From the NCBI RefSeq assembly GCF_037023755.1, contig NZ_CP146100.1, positions 5,177,501-5,241,500 on the forward strand: 64,000 bases of DNA, given 5' to 3'. Both the position numbers and the translations under genes were made by a program. Positions 8,172 to 16,335 of the stretch are shown here, piece after piece (position 1 is the stretch's first letter; each line of letters begins with the position of its first letter). The stretch comes from Saccharopolyspora sp. SCSIO 74807 (lineage in GTDB: Bacteria; Actinomycetota; Actinomycetes; Mycobacteriales; Pseudonocardiaceae). A model generated the notes under the pieces. It made no database searches. It had not been told where the DNA came from and was given only the letters and a program-made list of their open reading frames with translations.

Positions 8172-9065
8172 TCATCCGCGTCCCTGAAGTCCGGAATTCG
8201 GGGCCTGATCGGTCGCAGTGCCGCCGACTTTTTTCGCTACGCTCCGCGACTGCGCTGAGTGCTCGATCCGCTCGCCGGGAGGTACTCGCGCCGCGGCGGT
8301 ATCGCCAGTCGGGTCACTGTCGCCAGGGCTCACTGCGGACTCCCCGAGCCAGGAGACGAGTCGGTTCTCGGCCCGTCGGCGGATGCTGCGCAGTCCCTCG
8401 TAGGTCAGCCCGGGGCGGTGCGGCCAGTCAGCTAGCTCTACGGCTTCCAGACGGGTCGCGGTGATCAGGTCGGCCTCGGTCCGAGTCAGGACTCCGGCTT
8501 CGACCGCGCGAGCCAAGACCAGATCGGGATGCCCGGATGGGGGCTTGGGCTCGCTGAATCCGACCCCCGGCGGCTTCGGCGTCGGCCCATCCATCCCGTC
8601 CAGCAGCGCCCGATGCCCGGCACGGTAAGCGGCCCACCGCAGCCGGATGGTGATCCGCCCCTCGGTGAGATCCAGCGCCTGCAGCCCGTCGAGGAACCCA
8701 CGCAGCACCTCGGCATGGATGTCGCTGGGGTCGTCGGCGTAGCGCTCGGTCAACCGCGCCGCCAGGGAGGTCAACATCGGCAGCGCCAAACCGACCGCGG
8801 TGATCGTCCAGGTACTGCCCTCGACGCGGGCACGGCTGATCACATGCGTCCAGACCTGGTCCCACACCCGGCGGGGGCAGCCGCGGGACAGCAGCAGGTT
8901 CCGGAGTTCGTCGACCGGGATGATCCGGTCCGGAAGGTGGTCGAACCCGTGGCCATCCACAGCCACCGGGTGATCCCCCGCAGTCAGCCACCCGAAGGCA
9001 TTCCGGGCAGCATCCAGCGGATTGCGTGGCCACTCTTCGTGCTCGCAGGGAGTAGGGGCAGCCAT
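8172..9065 (-). CDS. Sigma-70-like regulatory protein of the transfer module
   Basis: A 297-residue soluble protein. The central part (PSDIHAEVLRGFLDGLQALD, then RITIRLRWAAYRAGHRALL) resembles a sigma-factor region 2 core. The part around residues 185-245 (LTRTEADLITATRLEAVELADWP, then YEGLRSIRRRAENRLVSWL) resembles a region 4 helix-turn-helix as found in regulators of actinobacterial mobile elements. The tail is low complexity. The start is ATG 9065 with GAGAGGAG 8 nt upstream. It is the first gene of the leftward transfer operon, preceded by a 510 bp AT-richer region, so it probably controls transfer gene expression. The family is suggestive, not certain. Confidence 0.5.
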   Translation of the reverse strand: MAAPTPCEHEEWPRNPLDAARNAFGWLTAGDHPVAVDGHGFDHLPDRIIPVDELRNLLLSRGCPRRVWDQVWTHVISRARVEGSTWTITAVGLALPMLTSLAARLTERYADDPSDIHAEVLRGFLDGLQALDLTEGRITIRLRWAAYRAGHRALLDGMDGPTPKPPGVGFSEPKPPSGHPDLVLARAVEAGVLTRTEADLITATRLEAVELADWPHRPGLTYEGLRSIRRRAENRLVSWLGESAVSPGDSDPTGDTAAARVPPGERIEHSAQSRSVAKKVGGTATDQAPNSGLQGRG

Positions 9066-9575
9066 GGCTCGACTCCTCTCGAACGGCGGTCAATGACGCC
9101 GCCGAGAGGGCCAGGCGCAGAACAGCGCAGCGCACGGCTCCGCACTAAGAAGACACTAAACTGATCTTCTTGTTTCAGAACGAAAGATCATCTTCAGATC
9201 AACCTCGAGACCACGCTTGAGATGAACAGCAACCCTGTGCGCTGCGACGTTAGTCAGAAACTGTTCCGTTGCTGGCGCCTCAACCGGGCGGATAGATAAA
9301 GCAAGAGAAAGGATCTTGAGAGTTTTCCGGAGCGATCTTGAACACGGTCACACGGGACCGTTGACACCCTTCCAACCGCCGCGACTGTCGATCTTCATCG
9401 GCCCATGGCGAGATCGACAAACGTCGTGGGGAAACCAAAGACGCCAGTAACACCGGGTCTCGGTTCCGGTTGAGGGATGGCGAGAAAACGCTTGGCCCGG
9501 CGGTGACCGATCGGGGCCGTTTTCGCGGACTTCAGGGGTGTCCTTGGCACGACCGACCGATCACCGGAGCACGCG
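9066..9575. promoter_or_regulatory. AT-richer control region between transfer operon and methyltransferase-like gene
   Basis: There is no convincing gene in this 510 bp. The part at 9150-9340 is clearly AT-richer than its surroundings and carries repeated GATCTT(C/G) words (about 9163, 9312, 9334, 9389). An inverted repeat TGATCTT (9162-9168) / AAGATCA (9184-9190) overlaps a second small palindrome, AAGATCATCTT (9184-9194), about 100 bp upstream of the sigma-like gene start. This looks like an operator or promoter region; an element replication or transfer origin is possible but not shown. Confidence 0.45.
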
Positions 9576-9908
9576 ATGCCTGCCCTCCCGATCCTGGAGC
9601 TACCGTCTCTTGACACCCCCGATGGCCACGGACCGGACCCCTTCGTCGGGTCGGTTCGCGCACCACGCCGTGAACCCGGCGGCCCACCGGTGCCGGCGAC
9701 GGTGCGGCTGTGCCTCGTCGGCCCCGTCGCGGACGCCGACGAGATCGTCACCGCTACGGTCTCGATGATCACCAGGACCTACACCGCGCCCGGCGACCGG
9801 ATCATGCTCGCCGACGGCGAGGCCCCCGCGACGGGTTCGAACCGGAGACGCCGGGACCGGCTCGTGGAGTCCGTCCTCCGACTCGGCCGCGGCACGACCG
9901 CCACACCC

Positions 9909-9953
9909 GACCACCGCGACCACCGCGATCACGGCGATCACGGCGATCACGGC
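9909..9953 (+). repeat. Five-unit 9 bp tandem repeat inside the broken gene
   Basis: Two copies of GACCACCGC are followed by three exact copies of GATCACGGC, in frame and encoding Asp-His-(Arg/Gly) triplets. This is a short low-complexity linker, not a CRISPR. Confidence 0.85.
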
Positions 9954-10021
9954 AATCATGAGCCCGCCACGGCGCGCGGGAGTCTGCCAGGCGCCCGGGG
10001 GTCCGGATCCGGACCCGGCGA

Positions 10022-10027
10022 CCTAGC
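10022..10027. repeat. Left target-site duplication of IS481-family element (CCTAGC)
   Basis: CCTAGC directly precedes the element's terminal TGT and is repeated at 11135-11140. It fits the 6 bp NCTAGN target known for IS481 of Bordetella pertussis. Confidence 0.85.
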
Positions 10028-11134
10028 TGTAGTGCCTCGGGAGGTTGTGAATTTGGAACATGCGGTTGGATGATCTTGGAATAGGAAGGACCCCCAGGTT
10101 CGGTGTGGATCACCACATCACGCACCGAACGATGGAGGTCCTTGTGTGTCACCGTAACGCGCCACTGACTGAGACGGGCCGGTTGCGGCTGGCTCGGTGT
10201 GTTGTCGACGAGGGCTGGCCGTTGGCGCGAGCGGCCGAGCGGTTTCAGGTCGCGGTGGGCACGGCCAAGCGCTGGGCCGATCGGTACCGCGTCCGGGGAC
10301 AGGAGGGCATGGCGGATCGGTCGTCGCGGCCGCGACGCAGCCCCCGGCGTCTTTCGGTCCGGGCCGAGCGGCGGATCATCAAAGTTCGTGTGCTGCGCCG
10401 GTGGGGGCCAGCCCGGATCGGTTACCTACTCGGGTTCAACCCGGCCACGGTGCACCGCGTGCTGCGGCGCTACCGCATCGCCCGGCTCGCTCAGCTGGAC
10501 CGGGCCACCGGCAGGGTGATCCGCCGCTACGAACACACCACGCCCGGAGACTTGATCCACGTCGACATCAAAAAACTGGGCAACATCCCCGACGGCGGCG
10601 GCAGCAGAGTGCACGGCCTGAGAACCGGGAAACGCAACAGTCAGCGCACCAACACCCCGACCCGCCGAGCCGGCGGGAAAAAACCCGCGATCGGGCACTC
10701 CTACCTGCACACCGCGCTCGACGACCATTCCCGCCTGGCCTACACCGAGATCCGGCCCGACGAGACTCGCGAGACCGCCACCGCGTTCTGGCACCGCGCC
10801 CACGCCTTCTTCATCACCGCCGGTATCACCGTGCACCGAGTCCTGACCGACAACGGCTCCTGCTACCGGTCCCACCTCTGGCGCAACACCCTGGCCACGG
10901 CCGGAATCAGCCACAAGCGCACCCGCCCCTACCGGCCCCAGACCAACGGCAAAGTCGAACGCTTCCACCGCACCCTGCTCGACGAATGGGCCTACGCCAG
11001 GCCCTACACCTCCGAAACCCAACGCCGCAACGCCTTCGACCCCTGGCTACACACCTACAACCACCACCGCGCCCACACCTCCCTCAACGGCCACACACCA
11101 GCCCAACGCATTCACAACCTCACAGGGCAATACA
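10028..11134 (+). mobile_element. Complete IS481-family insertion sequence, 1107 bp
   Basis: The element starts TGTAGTGCC (10028) and ends GGCAATACA (11134). The two ends form inverted repeats of about 25 bp with four mismatches, sharing the inner GAGGTTGTGAAT. It is flanked by CCTAGC direct repeats (10022-10027, 11135-11140), the NCTAGN target and 6 bp duplication expected of IS481 relatives. It carries one DDE transposase gene and interrupts a methyltransferase-like gene of the conjugative element. Intact ends, target repeats and transposase indicate a fairly recent insertion. Confidence 0.9.
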
Positions 11135-11139
11135 CCTAG
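10144..11139 (+). CDS. IS481-family DDE transposase
   Basis: A 331-residue transposase. An N-terminal helix-turn-helix (LARAAERFQVAVGTAKRWADRY) and a second arginine-rich HTH region precede the rve-type catalytic core. The catalytic triad in this numbering is D141 (DLIHVDIKKLG), D236 (VLTDNGS) and E272 (NGKVERFHRT), giving the D-35-E spacing of the family. I chose GTG 10144 because GGAGG sits 5 nt upstream and the product then begins VCHRNAPLTETGRLRLAR, the usual family N-terminus; ATG 10132 is an alternative. The stop codon TAG (11137-11139) lies outside the element, in the CTAG of the duplicated target, so insertion itself supplies termination. Confidence 0.93.
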   Translation: MCHRNAPLTETGRLRLARCVVDEGWPLARAAERFQVAVGTAKRWADRYRVRGQEGMADRSSRPRRSPRRLSVRAERRIIKVRVLRRWGPARIGYLLGFNPATVHRVLRRYRIARLAQLDRATGRVIRRYEHTTPGDLIHVDIKKLGNIPDGGGSRVHGLRTGKRNSQRTNTPTRRAGGKKPAIGHSYLHTALDDHSRLAYTEIRPDETRETATAFWHRAHAFFITAGITVHRVLTDNGSCYRSHLWRNTLATAGISHKRTRPYRPQTNGKVERFHRTLLDEWAYARPYTSETQRRNAFDPWLHTYNHHRAHTSLNGHTPAQRIHNLTGQYT

Positions 11140-11140
11140 C
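11135..11140. repeat. Right target-site duplication of IS481-family element (CCTAGC)
   Basis: CCTAGC directly follows the element's terminal TACA and matches 10022-10027. It contains the TAG that terminates the transposase frame. Confidence 0.85.
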
Positions 11141-11710
11141 CGAGCCGGTCACCAACCCGACCGACCAGCACCCGCTCGACAAGTCGCCCGGTCCGGGTTC
11201 CGACAGCTTCGAGTTGATCATCGCGGGCTGGCCCGACCGCTCGGCGGCCCCCCTTCGCGATGGCCGACTGGACACCGCTGCTCACCCCGGCCGGAACCAT
11301 CGTCGTACTCACGCACAGTAGCGATCAGCACAAGGCGCGAGCCGCCCACTCGGGGCTGTTGTCGCGGGCCGCAGCGCTGGCCGGATTGCCGACTGGGTCT
11401 GCCCCGGCGGGCACCACCTCGTCATCCCCTGCCGCCCCTGGCACCGTCATGGCCGGCTGCTCGACCTGCCCGGCAAGATCCACGACGCCGCCGACACGAT
11501 CGGGCTCATCCCCGCCGAGCACTGCATCGCCCTGACCGCGCCCATTCGAGGAAACCGAGTGCACCCGAGAATCGGCAGCCGCGTGGGACACCTCCCAGAA
11601 AGTATTGATATTCACGGCCGCATCACCGCCATCTCGGCTCATCTTGACGTGCTCGTTTTCCAACTCCCCGCAGCCGCCCACCGCGAAGAAATTCCAGAGC
11701 GAGGTATCGC

Positions 11711-12775
11711 GTGACCAGTCTTTACTACAACGACGAGACCACCGAACTGTACGTCGGCGACACGCTTGAAGTCATGGCATCGATGCCGAGCGCTTCGGTG
11801 GACTGTGTGGTGACCTCCCCGCCCTACTGGGGTCTTCGCGACTATGGCACCGGCATGTGGGCTGGGGGAAACCCGCACTGCCAGCACACGCTCGGCAGCA
11901 CCCCACATCAGCGCCGATCACCGAAAGCAACCTGCCCCACCGACTCGGCACGAACAGAGATCAAACGGTGTCGACGTTGCGGCGCCGTCTGTCACGACCA
12001 GCAATACGGACACGAACCGACTCCGGACGAGTACGTGGACCGACTTCTGCACACATTCTCCGAAGTATGGCGAGCTCTCTCTCCCACGGGCACTGCGTGG
12101 CTCAACCTTGGCGACGGCTACAGCTCGAACAGCGACGGCTATATCCGTTCCAGTCCAGCCAATTTCCGACAACCAGCTTATCGCCCCACCTCGGGCATCG
12201 CACACAAGAGCCTGGTCGGAATCCCTTGGCGAGTCGCTTTCGCTCTCCAACAGGAGGGATGGATCATTCGCAACGCGATCGCATGGCACAAACCCAACGC
12301 AATGCCCGAATCCGTGCAAGATCGAATGTCGTGCCGCTACGAAATGATTTTCCTGCTAACGAAGCAACAGCACTACTACTTCGACCTCGACGCGATACGG
12401 GAACCGTACACATCTGATCGTCCACTCAGCCGTAAACAACGCTACGGAGGCAACAAGGACAACACGATAAAAATGCACTGGACCCCACGAGCCAAAGGGA
12501 AAAACCCAGGCGACGTGTGGTCGATGTCTACCAGGCCACTCCGGGAAGCGCACTGCGCACCCTTTCCCATTGATGTGCCACTACGCTGCATTGCAGCCGG
12601 ATGCCCCGAAGGAGGAATCGTCCTCGACCCGTTCTCCGGCGCCGGGACCACCGGACTCGCCGCTCGACAGTTGGGCCGATTTTTCCAAGGAATCGACTTG
12701 CGTCCGGATTACCACGACATCTTCAGACACCGTCTGCTCAGCAAACCACCCAGGAACACACGAGAAGCCGCCTGA
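11711..12775 (+). CDS. Site-specific DNA methyltransferase (N4-cytosine/N6-adenine, beta order)
   Basis: A 354-residue DNA methyltransferase. Catalytic motif IV TSPPYWGLRDYG comes first (SPPY at residues 36-39) and the SAM-binding motif I, LDPFSGAGTTG, near residues 305-315, which is the beta arrangement. Between them is a cysteine-rich insert (a C near HCQH, then KRCRRCGAVCHD) that may bind zinc, and the conserved segments GTAWLNLGDGY and RYEMIFLLTKQQHYYFDLDAIREP. GTG 11711 overlaps the stop of the broken upstream gene by 4 bp. No restriction endonuclease is visible nearby, so it may be an orphan, perhaps anti-restriction, enzyme of the element. Its GC content looks lower than that of the chromosomal genes further right. 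Confidence 0.85.
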   Translation: MTSLYYNDETTELYVGDTLEVMASMPSASVDCVVTSPPYWGLRDYGTGMWAGGNPHCQHTLGSTPHQRRSPKATCPTDSARTEIKRCRRCGAVCHDQQYGHEPTPDEYVDRLLHTFSEVWRALSPTGTAWLNLGDGYSSNSDGYIRSSPANFRQPAYRPTSGIAHKSLVGIPWRVAFALQQEGWIIRNAIAWHKPNAMPESVQDRMSCRYEMIFLLTKQQHYYFDLDAIREPYTSDRPLSRKQRYGGNKDNTIKMHWTPRAKGKNPGDVWSMSTRPLREAHCAPFPIDVPLRCIAAGCPEGGIVLDPFSGAGTTGLAARQLGRFFQGIDLRPDYHDIFRHRLLSKPPRNTREAA

Positions 12776-12814
12776 CCGAAAAGCGAGAAAACCGAAACGT
12801 CGCATCCCCAGCGT

Positions 12815-13402
12815 CATAACATTCTACCAGGACTTGGGCGTCACCGTCGTCGACGAGTACGTCGAACCCGGACGCTCAGCCACCGAGATGACCAAACGCG
12901 AAGCATTGCAACGGATGCTGCGCGTGTCCGCGCCCAAAGCGATGTCGAGGTTGAGGGAACTTATTACAACCCGAAACATCAGGTCACAGCGCTGGAATCG
13001 CTGCAGAGGAAGCTGCCGGGACTGGACGCACCCACCGAACCGCCACCGAACAGGCGCAGACCGGGCCGTGCTCGGCAGCTCGATGACGACGAAGTACAGC
13101 GGCTGATCAACGGCTACCGGTCAGGCGCCACCGTCTACGAGCTAGGCGACCAGTTCGGCATCGAACGCCGCACCGTCAGTGCCATCCTGCATCGCCACGG
13201 CGTCGCCATGCGCAGGCGCGGCCTGTCCGTCGAGCAGGTCGACAACGCCGTCAGGCTGTACAACCAAGGGTGGTCGACGAACCGGATTGCCGAACGCATG
13301 GATGTCGCCCGCGCAACCGTGCGCCAACGCCTCCACGAACGCGGCATCACACTCCGCGGCCGACCGCACGGACGTCGCCACAACGCGGGTGAAGACCAGT
13401 GA
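12815..13402 (+). pseudogene. Serine recombinase remnant, internally deleted
   Basis: Two pieces of an actinobacterial large serine recombinase are joined by a deletion and a frame change. The 5' piece (about 12815-12940) reads [32 protein letters not shown], the resolvase-domain stretch around the conserved EPGRSA. The 3' piece (about 12945-13402) reads [18 protein letters not shown], then [18 protein letters not shown], and two helix-turn-helix units ([20 protein letters not shown] and [20 protein letters not shown]). The catalytic serine region and most of the recombinase domain are missing, so no active enzyme can be made. It may be the former integrase of this element or of another one. 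Confidence 0.75.
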
Positions 13403-13431
13403 ACACTGCGCCAACTACCGCAAAGCCTCCC

Positions 13432-13666
13432 CACCCGGTCGCTACGTGGCTGCACTCCTCGTTGCCACGGGCGCATATGTTTCCTACCGACACGGCCGCG
13501 AGTTCGCTGTGCGGTTCGGCGCCGACTACACCATCGCGCCACCTTTGGCGTCGTCGTCGACGGCCTACTCACCACGGCAACGCACGAAAAGAAAGAATTC
13601 CACCCTAGCGGAAGCAAAACCAATGATGCATTTCGGAAAAGCAAACCTCCTCGATGCCTAAAATAG
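13432..13666 (+). pseudogene. DUF2637 (SpdB-like) membrane protein fragment
   Basis: RYVAALLVATGAYVSYRHGREFAVRFGADYTIA in one frame, then TFGVVVDGLLTTATHEKKE in another, reproduces the conserved core of DUF2637 proteins (SYRHG, then alternation to VDGLLTTAT). The expected N-terminus is absent and the frame changes near 13530, so this is a relic. DUF2637 proteins are associated with spread and transfer functions on actinobacterial plasmids and integrative elements, which fits the context. Confidence 0.6.
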
Positions 13667-13936
13667 AACCTGAAACGCCGATCGATCTCTGCCGACGCCC
13701 TCCGACGCAAACTTCGCCATCGGTTCCACCCGCGCCCGAACTCTCACCCAACGCCTAATTCGACGAGCAATCCGAGCAGAGAGGAATCGAGCGGCTCAGT
13801 TCACCAGTAACGCCAAGTCGTAATTGCGCGCCTCGTCGATCCCCTGGAAGGTCGATGTCAGGAGCTGGCGCGCCGTCGAGTACGCGGGCGACAAACGGAA
13901 CGCGAGCCTCGGCCGCCTTGAGAGCCGAAGTGGTCG

Positions 13937-14407
13937 TCACCCAAGGCGGAACACGGTAAATTCGATCGCTCCACCGGCCAGTCGGCCGCGCGCCACGTGC
14001 ACGTACCGGTGCAGCCAGGAATAGCGCTGGTCGCCGGTCTCGAACCGGAGCGTGACCCAGAAGTACTGGGAGTCGTAGTCGGTCGCCGCACTGCTCTGGA
14101 GCGCTGCTGCCACGGCTTCGTTCATCTCGATCAGGCCGGTGTACTGGACGTAGACGGCCGCACCATCGTCGGTGCGCCACTGTCCGCGCACGTCGATCCG
14201 CCCGAAACCGTCCGGCCCGATGAGGACCCAGTCGCCTCCTCCGAGAACATCGGCATGCAGATCCGCACCGTCGACGCGGCCACCTACCAGGCCGAAGAAC
14301 ATTCTGTTCCCGAACGGGCCCGTGCCGATGTCGAGCGGCTGATCGAGGTCGGCGCGGTAGACGAATTCCTCGAGACCGGCGAGGACGTCCTCGTCGAGAT
14401 TTCCCAT
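13937..14407 (-). CDS. DUF3237 domain protein
   Basis: A 156-residue soluble protein. It matches the DUF3237 pattern: LEEFVYRADLDQPLDIGTGPFGNRMFF at the N-terminus, then GGRVDGADLHADVLGGGDWVLIGPDGFGRIDVRGQWRTDDGA and YVQYTGLIEMN, ending in a predicted beta strand. DUF3237 proteins form a small beta barrel of unknown function and often sit near catabolic genes. The start ATG 14407 has GGGAG about 5 nt upstream; the longer ATG 14473 version has no family sequence. It is the first gene right of the mobile element remains and shares its strand with the transglycosylase, 73 bp apart. Confidence 0.75.
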   Translation of the reverse strand: MGNLDEDVLAGLEEFVYRADLDQPLDIGTGPFGNRMFFGLVGGRVDGADLHADVLGGGDWVLIGPDGFGRIDVRGQWRTDDGAAVYVQYTGLIEMNEAVAAALQSSAATDYDSQYFWVTLRFETGDQRYSWLHRYVHVARGRLAGGAIEFTVFRLG

Positions 14408-14480
14408 GTTGCTCCCTGATCGGTGCGGGCGGGTTTCCGGAGAACGAGGCGCAGGAACGTCCCAAAGGACCAAGTCGGGT

Positions 14481-15605
14481 TCACCGCTCGTGTTTCGGCG
14501 TCAGCGCTGAGAGCGGAGTGTGGATCGTGCGCGCCAGCCCGTCCTCGACCGGGCGGAGCTGATCGCGCACCGGGGGCGGCAAGACGTTGTGCACCGGCTC
14601 CGGCAGGAGCGGTTTTTTCGGCGGCTCGGGCGCGGGCCGCGCCGGTGCGGGCGGCTCGTCGGAGCCGCCGTCCTCCGGAGGTTGCGGCCGAGGACTCGGT
14701 GTCGGCGCGGGCGGCGGCTCCGACGCGGGTGGCTGTTCGGGCGCGGCGATGTCCGGTGACTGCGGAACACCGCCGCTGGCCCTGCTGTTCTCCGCCACGG
14801 AACCGGGACTGTCCGGTATCGGACCGCCACCGTTGTGATACGACCGCGCCCACGACAGCACCAGGTCGACGTAATCCGCGGAGTGGTTGTAGGTGAGAAT
14901 GGCCTGCTGAAGGTCGGCACCGTCATGCAGATTTCGTCCGGCACCGCAGAGGTAGCGCCCGGCTGCCAACGCGGAGTCGTACATGTTTTGCGGATCGGCG
15001 CGTCCGTCGGCATTCCCGTCCGCCTCCCATTTGTCCCAAGTGGACGGAAGGAACTGCATCGGGCCTGCCGCGCGCATCCAACCGGCACCGTCGCGGATCG
15101 CGGCCCGGTTCGGCGATCCGTCGAGCGCCGGACCATATACGTCGTTTAGGAGGTCGCCGTTCGCGGCGAGGTCGCCATCGTTGGCGTGGCCCGATTCCAC
15201 CTTGCCGATCCCGGCCAGCACCGCCCAGTCGAGATGGCAGCCCGGGGCGGTCCGCGCGCTCACGGCCTCGGCGCGGCGGTAGGCGTCCAGCGCGGTCGCC
15301 GGGATACCGTACTTCGGAGCGGCATCCTGCGGGGTCAGGACGGATCGCTGCGCGACGGGTCGCGGTTGCACCTGCTCCTGCTTCGAGTGCCAGGGCGCAG
15401 CAGGCCGCGAGGAGGTCCGGATGCCGGCCACTCCCCCGTCTGCGGACGACCCGTCCGGATCCCTCTCTGCTGAGGTCACCGCCGATCCCGCGCTGCCGCT
15501 GGCGACCAGAACGCCCACCAGCGCGAGGGCAGGACCGTTCAGCCGGCGCCGAGCACGGTTCCTGCGTCGGCTGCCCGGGTTCTGCTCCCCACCGGAACGG
15601 TCCAT
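14481..15605 (-). CDS. Secreted lytic murein transglycosylase (MltB/SLT type)
   Basis: A 374-residue secreted peptidoglycan hydrolase that cleaves the MurNAc-GlcNAc bond. A basic N-terminus plus LNGPALALVGVLVASGSAGSA forms a signal sequence or anchor. The catalytic domain begins near residue 95 (YGIPATALDAYRRAEAVSA), has the catalytic glutamate in AGIGKVESGHA, and continues with GPMQFLPSTWDKWEADGNADGRADPQNMYDSALAAGRYLC and ILTYNHSADYVDLVLSWA. The C-terminal 110 residues are a Pro-rich wall-spanning tail. I chose ATG 15605, preceded by GGAGGGGAG; longer in-frame starts lack homology and an RBS. It could serve growth or cell-wall remodelling; nothing links it to the transfer genes. Confidence 0.85.
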   Translation of the reverse strand: MDRSGGEQNPGSRRRNRARRRLNGPALALVGVLVASGSAGSAVTSAERDPDGSSADGGVAGIRTSSRPAAPWHSKQEQVQPRPVAQRSVLTPQDAAPKYGIPATALDAYRRAEAVSARTAPGCHLDWAVLAGIGKVESGHANDGDLAANGDLLNDVYGPALDGSPNRAAIRDGAGWMRAAGPMQFLPSTWDKWEADGNADGRADPQNMYDSALAAGRYLCGAGRNLHDGADLQQAILTYNHSADYVDLVLSWARSYHNGGGPIPDSPGSVAENSRASGGVPQSPDIAAPEQPPASEPPPAPTPSPRPQPPEDGGSDEPPAPARPAPEPPKKPLLPEPVHNVLPPPVRDQLRPVEDGLARTIHTPLSALTPKHER

Positions 15606-16335
15606 CTCGCCAACTCCCCTCCGCCGCCATGGCGGCTCGTCGTCGCTCGGGTACCGATGCTCCGCGGGGCTGCGGTCGTGCACCTCTTCCTTGGGGAGTG
15701 TTTGCACCGCCGAACAGGGGTAGATCCGGATGGTCGCCGGTCGGCGACCAGGGTTCGTCGCAGGAGGCGCTAAGTGCTCTCCGTACCCGGCAAGCACCTT
15801 GCATTTTGGTCTGTTATTTACTACATTTAGCCCAAAGTTAACCAGAAGCCGCATTCGCTGGCATGGTCGCCGAACCGCGCCATGCGATGTTCACCCGGAA
15901 CCTGACACTGAAACCTTCCAACGGGGAAGCCCTGAGCGGTGCCAGCCCCGAAATCCACCACTCACCAGGAGAAAGCGCGCGGGAGCAAGCTGTCACCGCG
16001 CGGGCATCGACTCGCGGCGAACCGCGCACGACCTGCCGGAAGGGATGCCCTTGCAATCGCTGCGGACGAAGTTCGGTCATCGCTCAAGCACGGATCTCGG
16101 AGCGCACCACATCGCTCCGGCGTGACTCGGTGCGCCCGCCGGACAGCGGCGGGGCGTTCCGGATACCGCGTTCCCGCGCCGAGTCCACGCGACGGCCGAC
16201 CCTCGTGCATCCGGGGCTCACCGGGTGTGACCGTTCAGAGCAACCGTTCTGGCGGATGCAGGAGTTAGACTCCCCGCCCACCTCGGCACCCGGCGGGCCC
16301 GCCGACGACCACAGCCACTCAACGAGGAGATGGCC
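15606..16335. promoter_or_regulatory. 730 bp divergent intergenic region (transglycosylase / LuxR regulator)
   Basis: No credible gene. An AT-rich stretch at 15795-15850 (TTTTGGTCTGTTATTTA at about 15804, then TTAGCCCAAAGTTAACC) probably holds the promoter of the leftward transglycosylase gene, leaving a GC-rich leader of about 200 nt. Near the LuxR gene, TCACCGGGTGTGA (16218-16230) resembles the CACCC..GGGTG palindromes found at other promoters in this window. Confidence 0.4.

Larger units (their letters stand above)
9576..11714 (+). pseudogene. Methyltransferase-like element gene, split by IS481 and frameshifted
   Basis: ATG 9576 (GGAG 7 nt upstream) opens a frame with MITRTYTAPGDRIML, similar to the start of SAM-dependent methyltransferase-like proteins in actinobacterial elements. 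At 10028 an insertion sequence interrupts it. Deleting the element and one target copy rejoins the frame: ...SGPGDLAEPVTNPTDQ... then SDSFELIIAGWPDRSAA. A run of six C at about 11249 then shifts the frame; the next frame carries MADWTPLLTPAGTIVVLTH. A second shift near 11386 returns to the first frame, giving ADWVCPGGHHLVIPC and ending at TGA 11714. The stop overlaps the next gene's GTG by 4 bp, so the two were once translationally coupled. The enzyme assignment is tentative; that the gene is broken is clear. Confidence 0.7.

Noticed and set aside
9909-9953. Possible CRISPR-like or iteron repeats
   Set aside because: Contiguous 9 bp units without spacers inside a coding frame.
9600-9959. Leftward frame starting MIAVIAVIAVIAVVAVV
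   Set aside because: It is the antisense of the 9 bp tandem repeat and of the broken gene; no RBS or family sequence.
12570-13106. Continuous 178-codon frame after the methyltransferase
   Set aside because: Only its middle ([22 protein letters not shown]) is recombinase-like; the rest is out of frame with the recombinase C-terminal part, so it is annotated as a pseudogene.
15606-15850. c-di-AMP (ydaO) riboswitch
   Set aside because: Only a vague similarity; the conserved core elements are not visible, so it is not annotated as a feature.
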